Source of the DNA: Papaver somniferum | Lineage: Eukaryota > Streptophyta > Magnoliopsida > Ranunculales > Papaveraceae | Assembly: GCF_003573695.1 (NCBI RefSeq) | Contig: NC_039358.1 | Span: forward strand, 11,016,326 to 11,080,325 | Reading direction: 5' to 3' | DNA: 64,000 nucleotides | Shown here: one piece after another, positions 34,668 through 47,008 of the stretch | Layout of the letters: every line of letters starts with the position of its first letter | Position numbering within the stretch: position 1 is the first letter of the stretch | Position numbers and translations under genes: made by a program | The notes under the pieces: generated by a model | What the model saw: only the letters and a program-made list of their open reading frames with translations | Database searches by the model: none | What the model was told of the DNA's origin: nothing

Positions 34668-35428
34668 TGATAGACGTATTTATGTGTCTAATATATCTCA
34701 ATTGTATATATTGTTAGTGCTCGATTTTGTACTTATTTGGTTGTGTTATGCTTTTGTAGGTGTTTTTGGAAGAATAAACTTTTGCGGCGAAATTGGCTCA
34801 AAATGTGGCATTTGGACCTCCGTTGATAACGTATCGGAAGCGCCCCGGAAGTATGCCAGAAGTGTACCGGAAATACCCCGGAGGAACCCCGGAAAAGTGC
34901 GGAAAATGTCCCAGAAAAATTACTAAAGGAACCCAAGGGACAAGTGTTATGCGGACCCCAGCAGCCTGGATAAGGGGTAGCCTACTTACTAAGGGGAGGT
35001 CAGTTTCCTTCTCAAAATTCAAACAGAATTGGCGGGAAAACAGTATTTTACGCTGGAAGTTTAGAGTTCGAAATTTGGAGCAGTTTTAAAGAGATTAAAC
35101 ACCGGAAATTGATTGGGATGGACTTGATAGAATAACAAGTTTACTAGAAGCAATTGGATCGATCAACTTGGGATGGAATGGCCGGAAATGGGGAACAAAG
35201 TTAAATAAGGAAACACGGCTTTATGGGTTCGAATTTGGTCATTCAAAGAGATTAAAGGCAAGAAATCCATTCAAAAGGGATATATTCTATCTAAGGAAGA
35301 GTTTGATATCAATGGGAGAGCTCAGAAACGTGTGAAACAAATTTGGGAAGCGATTATTGTCGTGACTGCCAAGGAAGGAAAGAAAGGATTTTGATACGAT
35401 TTGGGAGAGATTCGATGACCCTTTTGTG

Positions 35429-35436
35429 TATAAATA
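35429..35436 (+). promoter_or_regulatory. TATA box of G3 LTR
   Basis: TATAAATA after CCCTTTTGTG, 760 bp into the LTR. Confidence 0.55.
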
Positions 35437-35605
35437 GGATTCTTAGGTCCCATAGAAGAGGTATCAAGTGTTTAGGGTCGAGCAGAGCGAAGAGGAGGCC
35501 ACAGGAACGAAAGGAAAAAAATTGTACCTGCTGCTGCTGCTGCCATTGGAGGACCTTCAAGAACACGAAGAACAGACTTCCCAGGACTGTCGTTCTTCAA
35601 CAGTT

Positions 35606-35690
35606 CCAGCACCAGCAGCTATCTGTCGTTGTTTACAGCAGCAGCTATCTGTCGTTGTTTGCAGCAGTACGTATCTATCGTTGATTTCTG
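35606..35690 (+). repeat. Tandem 21-bp repeat CAGCAGCTATCTGTCGTTG
   Basis: Three to four units with progressive changes in the presumed transcribed part of the LTR, next to GCTGCTGCTGCTGC at about 35530. ORFs across it are repeat artefacts. Confidence 0.65.
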
Positions 35691-36208
35691 GACGCCTCCT
35701 GAGGGTAGTAGATTCACTGTTTTATACTTTTTCATTCTTTTAATCAACTTTTGAGCTTCATAAACATCTTTTGAGATCATGATTAATATGAGGAGCTAAA
35801 CCCCAATACTGGGATGATGGAGGAAGCCATTTTTCATGCATGTGGTAATTATATTTAATTCTTTTATGACTACTTGCACTTTTATTAATCGTTTTATGAT
35901 TTTTCTTAATTGGTTGTTATATCGTATGATGATGTATGCTTGGTCTAAGTGCTTTTGATAAGTCATTCTAGTGATTTACAATCAATCTTTTAAAAATCTA
36001 CCTTGGCAAGAATAAGAGTCAATATTATTGAAGTTATAATTGTTTGGATTAGATATATGAATCGTGTGAATGAATTTTTGGTGGAATCCTGAGTCCTAGT
36101 ATCTCTTGATCTTGTGACATATCTTTTGTATATATTTTTGAGTCTGAAATCGAGTCTACACGAGTCCGAGCAACGAACTTTTACTTACCACATTAAAATA
36201 TTACATCA

Positions 36209-36485
36209 GAGTGGTAGCGGCAGCTCTGGCTCTGGTGACTGGCGGCGTAACGCCTGAAGGAACGCTTTCGGTGCTGCCAGGATTAGCAAGTTGCGGAGGC
36301 ACATTAGAGGCGGCATCAGATCTGGCCCTGGTGATTGGTGGTGTTACACCTGAAGGAGTGGTTTCGGTGCTGCTGGGGTCAGTAGGTGGTGTAGTGATGC
36401 CGCTGGAAGCAACGTTAACACCAGGGACGGATTCTGCGTTGGTGTTTTCGGAGTTTGCAGCTGATCCGGATCTGAGTTCTACCAT
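36209..36485 (-). pseudogene. G4 gag N-terminus, truncated
   Basis: ATG at 36485 opens MVELRSGSAANSENTNAE, about 65 bp downstream of the PBS, so it is in gag position. A Pro/Ser/Thr-rich low-complexity region contains two copies of a roughly 31-residue unit: PSGVTPPITRARSDA and PSGVTPPVTRARAAA. Reading stops at 36201, just inside the junction with the G3 LTR, so only about 92 residues of the protein remain. The N-terminus is what one expects of a disordered Gag leader in Ogre/Tat-like elements, but no core Gag domain is left to confirm this. Confidence 0.55.
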
Positions 36486-36551
36486 GTTGAAGTTGGAAGT
36501 GAAAGGTGGTATCGGAAATTGGAAATCGAAATTGCAACCGAGAGACTAATC

Positions 36552-36569
36552 TCCCATTGTGGTCGCCAA
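36552..36569 (-). other. Primer-binding site of G4
   Basis: TTGGCGACCACAATGGGA on the minus strand, a few bases after an LTR end reading CACCCTCA. The TGGCGAC...TGGG form resembles the tRNA-Arg type PBS of Ogre/Tat elements (from memory). Confidence 0.55.
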
Positions 36570-36574
36570 TTTTT

Positions 36575-37169
36575 TGAGGGTGAAAACGGTTTCTGTTGTT
36601 TCGGTAATTTCGGGTGTGTGGGTGAGAAACGAGTCTAAACCCTAAACAATGTACTGAAAGGGAGTACTTTAGATTCGAGAGATCAATCTGTACAAATCCG
36701 GCCTAAACCAAGAAAATGGTCGTTCCAGACTTGCTTCGGTCACAAAGAGAAGGAGAATGATTGGTTTTGGGGAGGGAAGCGAAGAGAGTGTTGAGACCAT
36801 AATAGTTTATCCTGGAAGAGTAGTTGTTTTTTGACTTGTATCAGAAAGTGGGAAGCTAACAGATGGGAAAGCTAGCAACATTTTTTTAGTGTTGTATGCT
36901 CTTGACCAGAACCTGTTGTTCGGTGGAAATAGGTAAGACCTATTTATACGAGTCAAAGTGAAACGTACTCTGGTCTCGTAAGAAATGGAAAACGGATGAT
37001 TAAATACTGGGAGGTGGTAACCGGTAACGCCTGGAATTGATGTTCCATAAAGAAAGCGTTTCACCATTACTCCCTGTATTTACTAACCGCCTAATCCTTA
37101 TGAAACTGTCTTGTAACAGGCGTAGTGTACGCCGCACGTTGTAAACTGTTAAACCAATACCCAATGAGC
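36575..37169 (-). mobile_element. G4 5' LTR (Ogre/Tat-like)
   Basis: The inner end at 36575 is fixed by the PBS. A minus-strand TATAAATA lies at 36941-36948. The outer end is uncertain: either near 37169, just before an ACTGGGGGATG tract that looks like a PPT, or near 37430. Part of it (36940-37195) has a diverged relative at 40720-40970. Confidence 0.55.
36941..36948 (-). promoter_or_regulatory. TATA box of G4 LTR
   Basis: TATAAATA on the minus strand after GACTCG. In the relative at 40728 the site has decayed to GTAAATAGG. Confidence 0.5.
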
Positions 37170-37425
37170 ATCCCCCAGTTTGTGATATATGTTGATGTCT
37201 CTAGTGTTTTCGTGGAAAACATGTAGCACGTTGCTGTTGTTTGGCAAGTTGAGCTTGGAAGACTCTCCGGCTCGTTGGTGACCTTCGGTGGTCGAGATTT
37301 TGTATCTTGAAAGGAAGGGTAGTCGTTGATTATTGCAACCCTTCGTTTGGTAGCCAGTGACATGAAAGCATGGCCTGCATGGCTTTAATATGCCTAGTTT
37401 AGGCATGGCCATAATCGATCAAACA
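37170..37425. other. Unassigned sequence next to G4 LTR
   Basis: Begins with a C-run equivalent to ACTGGGGGATG on the minus strand. No gene is recognised. ORFs at 37091-37412 overlap each other and the LTR and look spurious. Confidence 0.3.
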
Positions 37426-40400
37426 TGCGATATTTGTAGTGAATCATAATCGATAATATGGAGACAAAACTAATTTATTAAATCAAAGAGACATGATATG
37501 TGAAATCCAACTAATCCATAACCAAAATAAAATTAAGTACTTATGCTCATGGAGTTCATAAGAAGAAGGAATAGAAAAGCCATCGTGTTTCTAAACCCTA
37601 GGCAAAAGCAGGGAAGAAGATATAAGATAATAAAAGAGATCCTTTTGCTGTGGTATTCTCAAACCCTTTTATAGCTTACTGGCCTTCGGATCGACCAGGA
37701 ATAGTGCCAAGCTTCCCAAAAACCCAACTTCCAAACCTGGGCCAAAGCTCATTAAGTTACTTCCTGTCTGCCTCAACATAACCCATTAACTTGATATGCT
37801 TGTCAGTTTCTGGGAACTGACAAGCCAATCCATTCCATTGTAGCACAACCAGGATCACGGCTAGCTGGATCAACATTGTCTTTCCTTCACTGCAATTACT
37901 TCCACATAAAACCATTCATCATCATTTGTTTGCTCGGCAATAACACACAAGACCATCAATTTCAGATCAGCTTTGAATTCAACTCTCTTTGTCACAGCCA
38001 CTGCATTTCAGTAGCAGCAACAATGGCAAGTTTAGCTCCTCCATTACAGCAACACCACCAATGTCTTCTCTAGCTCCTCATTGCACCTAGCCATTTCTTC
38101 CATGTCTTTCTTCTCTCAAATCTAACCCATCAATAACAACTCCACAACAGCAGCCACCACTAGCAAATCAGTTCAAATCCCACCTGAACCTCAATACTAC
38201 CAGCGGCACATAGCCACGACAAGCATCATCTGCAATTTCTCTTGCATCTTCAGTTCTTCCTTGCACCGGAAGCAAACATCCCATTAAATCGACGACAGTG
38301 AACTAGTAGTTCCCTGCAATTCAACCCCCCATAGCCAGCCATCTGCAGTTAACTTCACAGTCCTAGCCACTGTCATTTGCTCATATACAATCCATTTCAG
38401 CTCTCTGGATCTCCTCATGACACTCACACAATCATCGCCAGACTCCATTTAGTGGTTGTAATCATTGCAGCATCACCTGTAACTCCATATCAAGCTCAAA
38501 CTATTCGACCCTGTCAATTCCACCATCTGTAGCTCCTTGCATTACTAACACCTCCTATTTGAGCTCAAAACAAACCCATACACCAGACTCATAGCTCAGT
38601 TCCTTGACCAACACCCAGCTCAAACCCATGAAAAATATCCTGCAACCTGAGCTACATCCACCACCTACAACTCAGCTCCAACAATCTCCATTGCATTCAG
38701 CATCTCATCTCATCTGTAAATTAGCTCAAGAACAAGCTTCCCTGTACCTAACATTCATCTATACCATTCTTGAGTCACCTTCTTTTCATCACTAGCCAAT
38801 GTACCTGCATCTGTTTGCAACTCAGACAAGCCACCTAGCAGCAGCTTCAACTTCTTTCACCACCTGCAAGAATCACAATTCAGAAACACCACTTGTAATG
38901 GCAAAGACTCCATCTTCTTCTCTGTCCTAACATTCATCTAAATTACGTCTTCATTTCAGCTCTGCCAATTCATACATCACCACTAGTTTAATCAGCAGCA
39001 ACACAGCTGCGATATTGTCACAACCATTAGCAGCTTCCTGCGATTGTGTCAATCCTAACATAATCTAACAATTCCAGGCACCATTTCATTCACCTGCAAC
39101 TGCAACTGCAACTCCTGCTTACTGCAACAACACAACCAATAGAAAGCAGCATCTGCTCCTTAGGTGCAACACAATCCATACCAGCTTGCACCTGCCATAC
39201 TCAGCACCAGTAATACCACATTCAATCTAAACCCAAAACCGAGTCATCCTTGCCATCTACCATTATTCACCTCCAGCCGCAATTACTCTTCACCATTAAC
39301 AGTACCACGTCTTCTTCGCAAAGCTGCCACCAACTTGACCTGCAGCAGCAACATATTATAGCTGTAATTCAGCTCAACAACTCGCCATATCACCTCCAGG
39401 TTCAAGCCAAAACCACCAACATCAATCCATTTCTGTACCTAGCTCTTCCTTGTCTTAGCAGCTGCTGGAACTCATCTCAGTCTATCCATTTCAGACGCCA
39501 GAACCTGTTAAATACCAACACAAACCATTGTAGCAACAACCCTTGTGCATAGACGCAACTAGCAGCAGCTAAGCTTCAAGTAATGAACAAAATCTCATTC
39601 AGGCCTTTACTCAAAAAAATTACGTGCCAATCTCTTCTTGCTGTAGTATTGAAGTTCTATAGCTTTTAAACTCACCCAAACACCTGCAAATTCAACTCAC
39701 AGTAAACCCATGATTCAGAAACCATTTAAGATTCATATGTCTTCACATTTGGTCATCATTTAACAGCCTTCAACACCATTACATTCTCTAGTTCAACTAA
39801 TCTTGAAACTCCAGCAGATGCCCATCACTTCGAACCCATTTCAGCCTGCAATCTTGAGTTACATCCACCATAATAACTCGAGCCACTGATTCACCCCAAA
39901 TACCTAACGGAATCCATGTCTTCAACAGCCTCTTTGACTGATTCTTAACTCCATAATTTGACCCAAGCTCTGCCCATAATCTCCACAGCAAACGGACTCC
40001 TATTTCCTTCTCTGGGTTGGCTTTAAATGGAGCTGTTGATCTCTGTTGAATGCCCATATCCATCTCTGGCAAGCAGCAAGAAGAATTGCTGTGTCTCTTG
40101 GTTTGAACTGGTAAAGGACTCGATCCCTTTTCTGTAACAAAGAGACCTAATTTGCTTTGAATTGTTTCCCCCACCAGCTCGCACGTGCCTTTCCAAAGTG
40201 GTGCAGTCTACTAATGTAGGCTACAGTTGAAGATGCTCTTTGTACTTGGTGTATATGCCAATCTAGGCCCATAACTCTGCCTCCCTATTTGTTCAACATC
40301 GCAGCTTGGCCGGTGACTCAGTTGACATGAGCTTTAAGCACGCGATCCGCTATTTCTACGTCTTTTTCTTTCCTTGAATTCTTCCACCAACAACAACCGT

Positions 40401-40719
40401 TTTTACTTATCAGACCCATTTCATCTCTTCAATTTCATTTCATCACTAAAGCAGTCGTGCTTTTCAGATAGATATTTGCATCACTAAAGCCGACATGCTT
40501 TTCAGACAGAAATTAAGAGATAGAAGCAAATAACGAGAAATAGTTCGTCTCCAACAACACTTGCACCTTAAGCGACGTTTCTTCTTCTTTTGTTTCAAAT
40601 GACTCCAAAGTATCTAAATACTCAAAACAAAAAAAACATAAGATACATTATTTACAAAAAAACATAGCAAAGAAAGCATAAACATTAGATAAACATTAAG
40701 GTGTTTTAGACACCTATCA
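37426..40719 (-). mobile_element. G6, very long C/A-rich gypsy LTR
   Basis: The right edge reads ...CACCTATCA, which on the minus strand is TGATAGGTGTCTAAAACACC, a gypsy-type LTR start. A minus-strand TATAAAAG lies at 37666-37673. Between about 37900 and 39600 the plus strand is a CAGCA/CTCCA/CAAC-rich low-complexity region. The left edge is not resolved. No PPT lies at 40720, so this is a 5' LTR, a solo LTR or a truncated element. The 125-residue minus ORF (39797-40174) has no recognised domain and I do not call it a gene. Confidence 0.5.
37666..37673 (-). promoter_or_regulatory. TATA box of G6 LTR
   Basis: TATAAAAG on the minus strand, flanked by GC and GGTTTG. Confidence 0.4.
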
Positions 40720-40970
40720 AAGGACCTATTTACACAAGTCATTGAGCGCAACCCTCATCTCGTAGGAAGTGGAGGAAGTGAAGTGATGGAGTAGTGGGGT
40801 CGTGTAGGAGTAGTGATTGTCACACGATCACACCTTTGCGCACTTCCCTCATCACTATTAACCATCCACCTTTCCCTAACACATTCTTGTAATGGAGCGT
40901 TGCACGCTGCACGCTGAAAAACGCCAGACCAATACCCCAGTAAATATCCCCCAGTTTGTGACATGATTGA
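40720..40970 (-). mobile_element. LTR fragment related to G4
   Basis: Aligns by eye with 36940-37195: ACCTATTTACAC, the GCGTTGCACGCTGCACGC region and CCCCCAGTTTGTGACA. Its inner part, equivalent to 36575-36935, is absent, cut at the G6 boundary. Confidence 0.5.
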
Positions 40971-43617
40971 TGTCTCGAATGAGTGGATAGTGGGACCCAC
41001 CACAGGAAATAGCATACGGTGCTAAGTTAAATAACTAAGTTATTTAAGAAATTGATGTTCATGAAATATCGTGTTTGCTCGATGCATGTAATGCATTGAA
41101 AACAGTCAATATGTATGAAGCATCGCTGTTTTAAAGCTTAACCGAATAAGTCGTGGATTAAGCGTCTTAAAATAACATCACACCCAACCATCTTCGAGTA
41201 ATCGTTTGGAGGCCACATGGGCGAGCTATCCCATGGTCGATCACTCCGTGTGGGAGAGTGGGGGGCGGTGATCGAGGTGATTCATTAGTCGCCTAGCTTT
41301 TAACCTAAGTTGTCCGACCAAGGTAGCAGAGTTGGGCGGACAAGATGGTTTGTGGAATTTATTTGTGACCTTTTATGGAATCTTAGGTTCCTAAGAGGTG
41401 TGCAACCATCCCTATTTGGCTTGACCGAATCTACTCATGGGCACCAATTTTGGTGGGATCGATTGGTCACACATGGAGGCGGCCCGTTGTTGTGCACGTA
41501 TATATCTCTTTGTCCCATGAAGGCTTGATCTAGGCCACTCAAGTTGATTGTAAAAGATGAGTGGTCGTGATCGATTTCCGATAGAAATCCATTGACGCAA
41601 AGGATTTGGAAGCCGCGTGTCATGTCACCTTTGGGCGTGCGTTTCGAGGCGTTCGGCCATGGTTGGCTAGGCCGGTCGGTCACACGCATAGGTAGGCCCA
41701 CGGTGATCACGTTGACACTCATGGTACCTCTTAAATATATATATACACCCTTCATCCAAGACGACGAAGATGGATGGTCATGATCAAACTACGACAGATA
41801 TGCAACGCCGCAAACCCTAATTAGGGTTTTTAAACAGTCATGCACGTGTAACTTTGGCCAAACGGTTTGGAAAGTCACGCTTCTCCTTTGGAGAGACCGA
41901 TCATGTGGGGGCCACGTTGGGCTGAAGGTGAACATATGTGCACCTACCGGATGGTCCTAAGTGCGATCTAAGCCATCCAAATATGCTGGCTAAGTTGGAT
42001 GGTTGAGATCAATTTAAGACGCTAGTGGAATTTCTGTGACCCTTGAAAAGCCTCGCGCCCATCACGTTTTGGGCAAACATTCATGGCTCTATGACCATTC
42101 CGTGAGCAAGCCGATCAGGTAGGGACAGAATGGGCCCGCCAATGTGTGCATTAGCGCCTCACTGATCAATCGCGGGATGATCGAAGCCTTCCAACTAGGC
42201 TGGTGAACTTGGACGGCCGTGATGATTTTAAGACTGTTTTGAACAGTCTAAGCTTGTCGAGCTTCTTCCAAGGCATTGCAACCACCTTATTTCTGGGCTA
42301 GCGTTTTGACGTCCAGGGAGGAGTTCGTGTGATGCTCGTCCGGCTAGGGCACAAGTGGGACCTCCGATGATCATCACGTCAATCGCCTACTCTTGTCAGG
42401 GTTTGGCTAGGCTTGTTAAGTTGCGCGGACAACTTTTGTTGCCGCGATCGTTTCTGAGAATCATATGGACAGTCCAGATTTTCCTTAAGGAAATTAAATG
42501 CGTTAGATCGAGCTGAAAATGCATCGATTCGAAATTCTTTGTCAGAGAGTAACCTGTACGGGTATTTCGTGCATGTCTCAAAATTGGCACTTGGAGATTC
42601 ATGTTACTCTACTGAGAGTGAACACTCAGTCGTCATGTCATGCTAATAATGAGAGCTCGGCTAGGAACAACACAGGAAATACCAGGCTAATCATGCATTA
42701 ATTAATAATGTTAAAACTCAAAGAATATTTGGGATTGTTGCTACATGCACCATTCTGGGTGAATTTTATGTATTTATTGAATTGCTTCGAATAAATAAAG
42801 CGAAGAAGTATTCATCACTCATCAAACGGCTTTACCCTTTGCAGGATGTCAACACATTAAAATTGGTTTACAATTTTAGCCCTGAACTGAAATCCACCAT
42901 CAATATTAAGTCCCCTTCCCTCCCTTGGGTATTTGAGATAAAAGAGGAATATTTCATCTATCAGGATTCTTCAATAGTTCGTGTATAAAAGGGGACCGAC
43001 CCCTTTATTTCTTCCCACTTTTTTTTCGCTCGCCTAGCCTCCCTGTGACGACATTGCTGCTGCCATTGGCGGACCTTGCTGCCGCCATTGTCGAACCTAG
43101 TTTCCGTCGGACTTTTGTCGTCGTCGCCGGACTTTGTTGCTGCCGCCATTGCACGTTCGCCAATCAACGAGGTAGGTACTTCGTCCGTTCTTCCTTGTTC
43201 TCACGTTTTTTTTTTGTTTTTTTTTTTTTGTGGATGCAAACCCTAGTTCTAAGGTAAACCTCTTTTACTCTTGAGAAAACCATCCCGTTGTAGATAAAAC
43301 TTCATTGCGATACATATCATGATTAGTTCCACCAACGAAATTGATATCAAAGTCGTCGATATTGCTAGGATTTCTTAGTAAAACAAGGCATGAATCCTAT
43401 GAATATACTGTTTTTACTCCTTTTTCATTGTTGCATGCAAAAACTTAGCCTTAGGTTGTAATTTGATGAAACCCTGGCGTAGAATTCATAGAAATAACCC
43501 ATGGATAAACTCGTTTGCTCTTCCATCCATAGAAAAAACCGTTCTACGATTACTTGTCCCTTGTGTAGCTCGCATGCAACCCTGAATGGATGCGGGTCCC
43601 ATCGCATGCATGGTTCG
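40971..43617. other. Gypsy-like LTR or interior sequence, unresolved
   Basis: More GC-rich than its neighbours, with phrases such as GATCACTCCGTGTGGGAGAG and GGCCGGTCGGTCACACG that resemble Ogre/Tat LTR sequence. Plus-strand TATA-like sites lie at about 41733-41746 (TA-repeat) and 42984-42992 (TATAAAAGG). No ORF is convincing. An inverted telo-box pair (AAACCCTAATTAGGGTTTT, 41813-41831) is present. Confidence 0.35.
42984..42992 (+). promoter_or_regulatory. Candidate TATA box
   Basis: TATAAAAGG followed by GGACCGACCCC and a pyrimidine-rich leader with GCTGCTGCC repeats, the usual look of a gypsy LTR U3/R junction in plus orientation. Confidence 0.4.
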
Positions 43618-43876
43618 NNNNNNNNNNNNNNNNNNNNNNNNNNNNNNNNNNNNNNNNNNNNNNNNNNNNNNNNNNNNNNNNNNNNNNNNNNNNNNNNNNN
43701 NNNNNNNNNNNNNNNNNNNNNNNNNNNNNNNNNNNNNNNNNNNNNNNNNNNNNNNNNNNNNNNNNNNNNNNNNNNNNNNNNNNNNNNNNNNNNNNNNNNN
43801 NNNNNNNNNNNNNNNNNNNNNNNNNNNNNNNNNNNNNNNNNNNNNNNNNNNNNNNNNNNNNNNNNNNNNNNNNNNN
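43618..43876. other. Assembly gap (N)
   Basis: 259 N bases. ORFs crossing it are meaningless. Confidence 1.
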
Positions 43877-43884
43877 TTGTGCCT

Positions 43885-43945
43885 GCTTTGATCATACATC
43901 AGCATGTTGTGTCTGTTTTGATCATACATCAGCATGTTGTGTCTG
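43885..43945 (+). repeat. Tandem repeat of about 30 bp beside the gap
   Basis: Two units of TTGATCATACATCAGCATG plus TTGTGTCTG. They begin right at the gap edge, so more units are probably hidden in it. Confidence 0.7.
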
Positions 43946-44239
43946 CTTTGCTCGAACGTGGGCCCGCCATGTGCTTTCTTCGTTTGACCGCCAACATGGG
44001 ACCGTTGTGCTTATACTCTTCCACGGACAAGGAAGTATGCTTCACTGGTCGTGGGTACATACTCCACGAGAAGAGTTTTTTTTTTTTACTTCTTATTCTA
44101 TCGGGTCTGACCATTAATACCCATATTGTACCGTATGCTTGATTTCTCCTTAGTACGGAGTAATGACTCTTTTCTATTGCACTTCATTTTAGTTGTGAAA
44201 ATGAACAAAGAGGCTCTTGTCAAAATGTCACCTGGGGAA
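43946..44239. other. Unassigned flank of E7
   Basis: No gene. It ends ACCTGGGGAA immediately before a family-A LTR terminus; there is no PBS here. Confidence 0.3.
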
Positions 44240-47007
44240 TGAAAAGGTGAGGGTACCCAGATATACCTCAAGCTAAAACTTTTCCTACCTATAAGTCCTT
44301 TCTCCGAAAGTGATTGTCTATGGACTGAGTCGAGACAATACAACTAATCGGTTTACACTTCGTGTGATCTTCCATGGATACTAGATCGAGATAATACAAC
44401 AACGAAGTATGTTTACTTGATACAAAGGTTCGGACTTAACCAAACACAATAGGATTGCTTATCAAGTAAATCGGAATTAACGTTTGTGTAATTTACTTTA
44501 ATTATAATAAAACAATTATAATGCGGAAAATAAAAGTAAATGACACAGCAAGATTTTGTTAACGAGGAAACCGAAAAATGAAGAAAACCCCCGGGACCTA
44601 GTCCAGAATTGAATACTCTCAGGATTAAGCCGCTACACAAAATTACACCTAACTTCGTATAGTTGAGACCAAGTACCTAACTCTATAATATACCTAGTTC
44701 TGTCTGTATTCCCACGCCTCTGACCTATGAATAAGTCACGTACTTGGAAAAATCCCTTTGTTTCGTATTCCAAACAGTAAAGGAACATGAAATCTGTTTG
44801 GTATCAACTCTATTCAACCAAGTGATATGAGTCAGACAAAGGCTCTTCCATTTATCTTAACATAAACTCCTTCGTCGGGTCTAGATCTATCTTATGTTCA
44901 ATCACCCAAAGGTAATCGTTAAGATTAATCCAACAACACCTTTAATCCGAAGAATCGTGTTGATTCCGATCTACTCAGTTAATCAATCTAATCTACCATA
45001 AAGATAAACTGATTATTAATTGGATCCTATTTTCCCAAACAAGTATTGTGCACACAAAGATTATAAAACCCAAGTCAGATCTTCAATATCTTCTTTGTCT
45101 CCAAATCTTCTTAAATCTTCAATAAACACCTGCACACAATCACTTGAATCTCTTGTGATCAATCACGCAAAGAACGGAGTCTGTTAACAATGGATTATCA
45201 CAAGATCGTCTTTAGAACTAACAAGTCTAAAGATCCTTGTCTAAACTCTGAACTAGTTTAAGTGAATCTTATATCAGAAGAGAAGATTCTCAAGAATAAA
45301 CAAACTAGGTGCAATCAGATTTCAACCATCGTTAGTCAATCAAATCAATCGAAAACAAAGATAAACCGCAATTATCTAGTTTCCCACCAACGGGTCGTGC
45401 TAGAGCTTCTCAATCCCAAAGAAGACTTTAAACTGAGCGGCCGTAAGAGATTTCACCTAATTATATTACTCTCCTCTCCGGTAGGCGGCTACACCAGTAA
45501 CAATGACAAAATAGGAAGTCAAGTGTTACAAAGGATTAGTTTGCTAGAAAGGCAAACTTCGTGTATTTATAGACAAGGAAGTTTGGACACCAAGGAATTT
45601 CCAAAACCAAAAATATTCTCAAGATATTCATAAATCCACAGATTCGGTTTTCATAATTCCTGGAAATGCTCTGTCCAAAAATAACAACCGAAATCTCTTG
45701 GAAAATCTAATTAGTAAATGCACATTACTAATTCCATAATTTCCCTACAAAGATAAATTAATAACCTTAATTAAAAGATTCTTAACTTACTTATGTTTCG
45801 ATCCTGGGATTCTCTTACCTTAGCCGTTAAGGAATATCTTTGAACAATTATAGAAATAAACATTTACAGCACGTGTTCAAAGTTTGTCGACATCTTTACT
45901 TTGTAAGTTCTCTTTCACACTTACAACCTTGAAACCGATTTTCCACACTTCCAAACGAGTTTAGAATTGGTTCATCTGACTTTCTAGAACTATGTGATTG
46001 ATCAAACCAACATTCAATCACAATCATGGGTTTACGGTTCTACAAAAACAAGTTTCGGTTCTACCTCCATGTGAGTACTACACATAGTCACACTAGCTTC
46101 CCAAAAGATTCGGTTGACTAGGTACTAGCATCGGTTTCCCACATATATATGGTATCTAACTTATATGTGTTGCACACGTTCACAGGATCGGTTCCCCTTT
46201 CTGCTGTAAACCTTGTTGCACCCCATACAAGGATCAGTTCCCCTTGATGTACTGCACCCCTTAAAAAGATCGGTTCCCTTCACCCCTTACAAGGATCGGT
46301 TCCTTTCCCAATACAGACATAATCCGATCATACCAAGGTGATTACTTAAGATTGGTTTTACTAATTAAAGTTATACCAATACAAAGGTCAGGCCTTTGTG
46401 AATAGTTCTACCAAAAGCACAACAAGTTATGAGCGGTTCTACTTTATCACACATATTGGTTGTTCATAAGATATGCAATGAATAACAAAACCAATAACAC
46501 CTGGAAATTTCCTTTTCGGTTCATAAAACAAGTTTATGAAATTACTTCCTTAGAACACATGTAAACATTGTTCCCTAGGATGAAATCCTCACCTTATACC
46601 CATACATAATCACAATTGCATTCAAATGATTATGGCGATGTTTTAACTACAAAGTTTAATGGTTAAGCAATAAACCTCGTATTGTATTCCTTAATACTAT
46701 GTCTATCTAGAGTTCAAATACGCTTCGTGGTTATGTTTTCAATATGCACGAATTGAAAGATACGTTAGGGAATGAAACAATTCAATTCAAATATCTCTAT
46801 CCTCAAGTGGAAGGATGATTGTTGTCGTTGTAGATCCTTGCTTCTTCACATCTTGAAGACTTCGCAATATTTGTAATGTCTCATATCCTAATGCTTTCAA
46901 GCTAACCTATACGAAGTTTAACTCTAGTACATAATCAAGCGACTCTTAACATGAGTTTTGGTTCACTAAAATATGACAACCAAACTTGACATACCAACGC
47001 TTGGTGG
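44240..47007 (-). mobile_element. E7, family-A LTR, nearly complete
   Basis: TGAAAAGGTGAGGG to ...ACGCTTGGTGG, about 2.77 kb. It lacks the final 30 bp (the TGTTAGAG end). Minus-strand TATA at 45564-45571, GGATCGGTTCC cluster at about 46185-46315, conserved block at about 44570-44640. No PBS lies to its left and no PPT to its right, so it is a solo or broken LTR. It is fused directly to the E8 gag. Confidence 0.85.
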
Positions 47008-47008
47008 A

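Larger units (their letters stand above)
34668..36208 (+). mobile_element. G3 3' LTR (Ty3-gypsy, Tat/Athila-like)
   Basis: TGATAGACGTATTTATGTG to TTACATCA, 1,541 bp. The start and the terminal GAGCAACGAACTTTTACTTA region are typical of plant gypsy LTRs. TATA box at 35429-35436, followed by GCTGCTGCTGC and 21-bp repeats. It abuts G4 gag sequence at 36209. Confidence 0.75.

Noticed and set aside
39797..40174. 125-residue minus-strand ORF
   Set aside because: Lies in a gypsy LTR, has no recognised domain and no second copy; could not be supported as a host gene.
41813..41831. Inverted telomere-like motif AAACCCTAATTAGGGTTTT
   Set aside because: A single palindromic telo-box is common in plant DNA; there is no array, so it is not an interstitial telomere.
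43425..44142. Long ORFs crossing the N gap, also at 62384-62740
   Set aside because: They are open only because N bases carry no stop codons.
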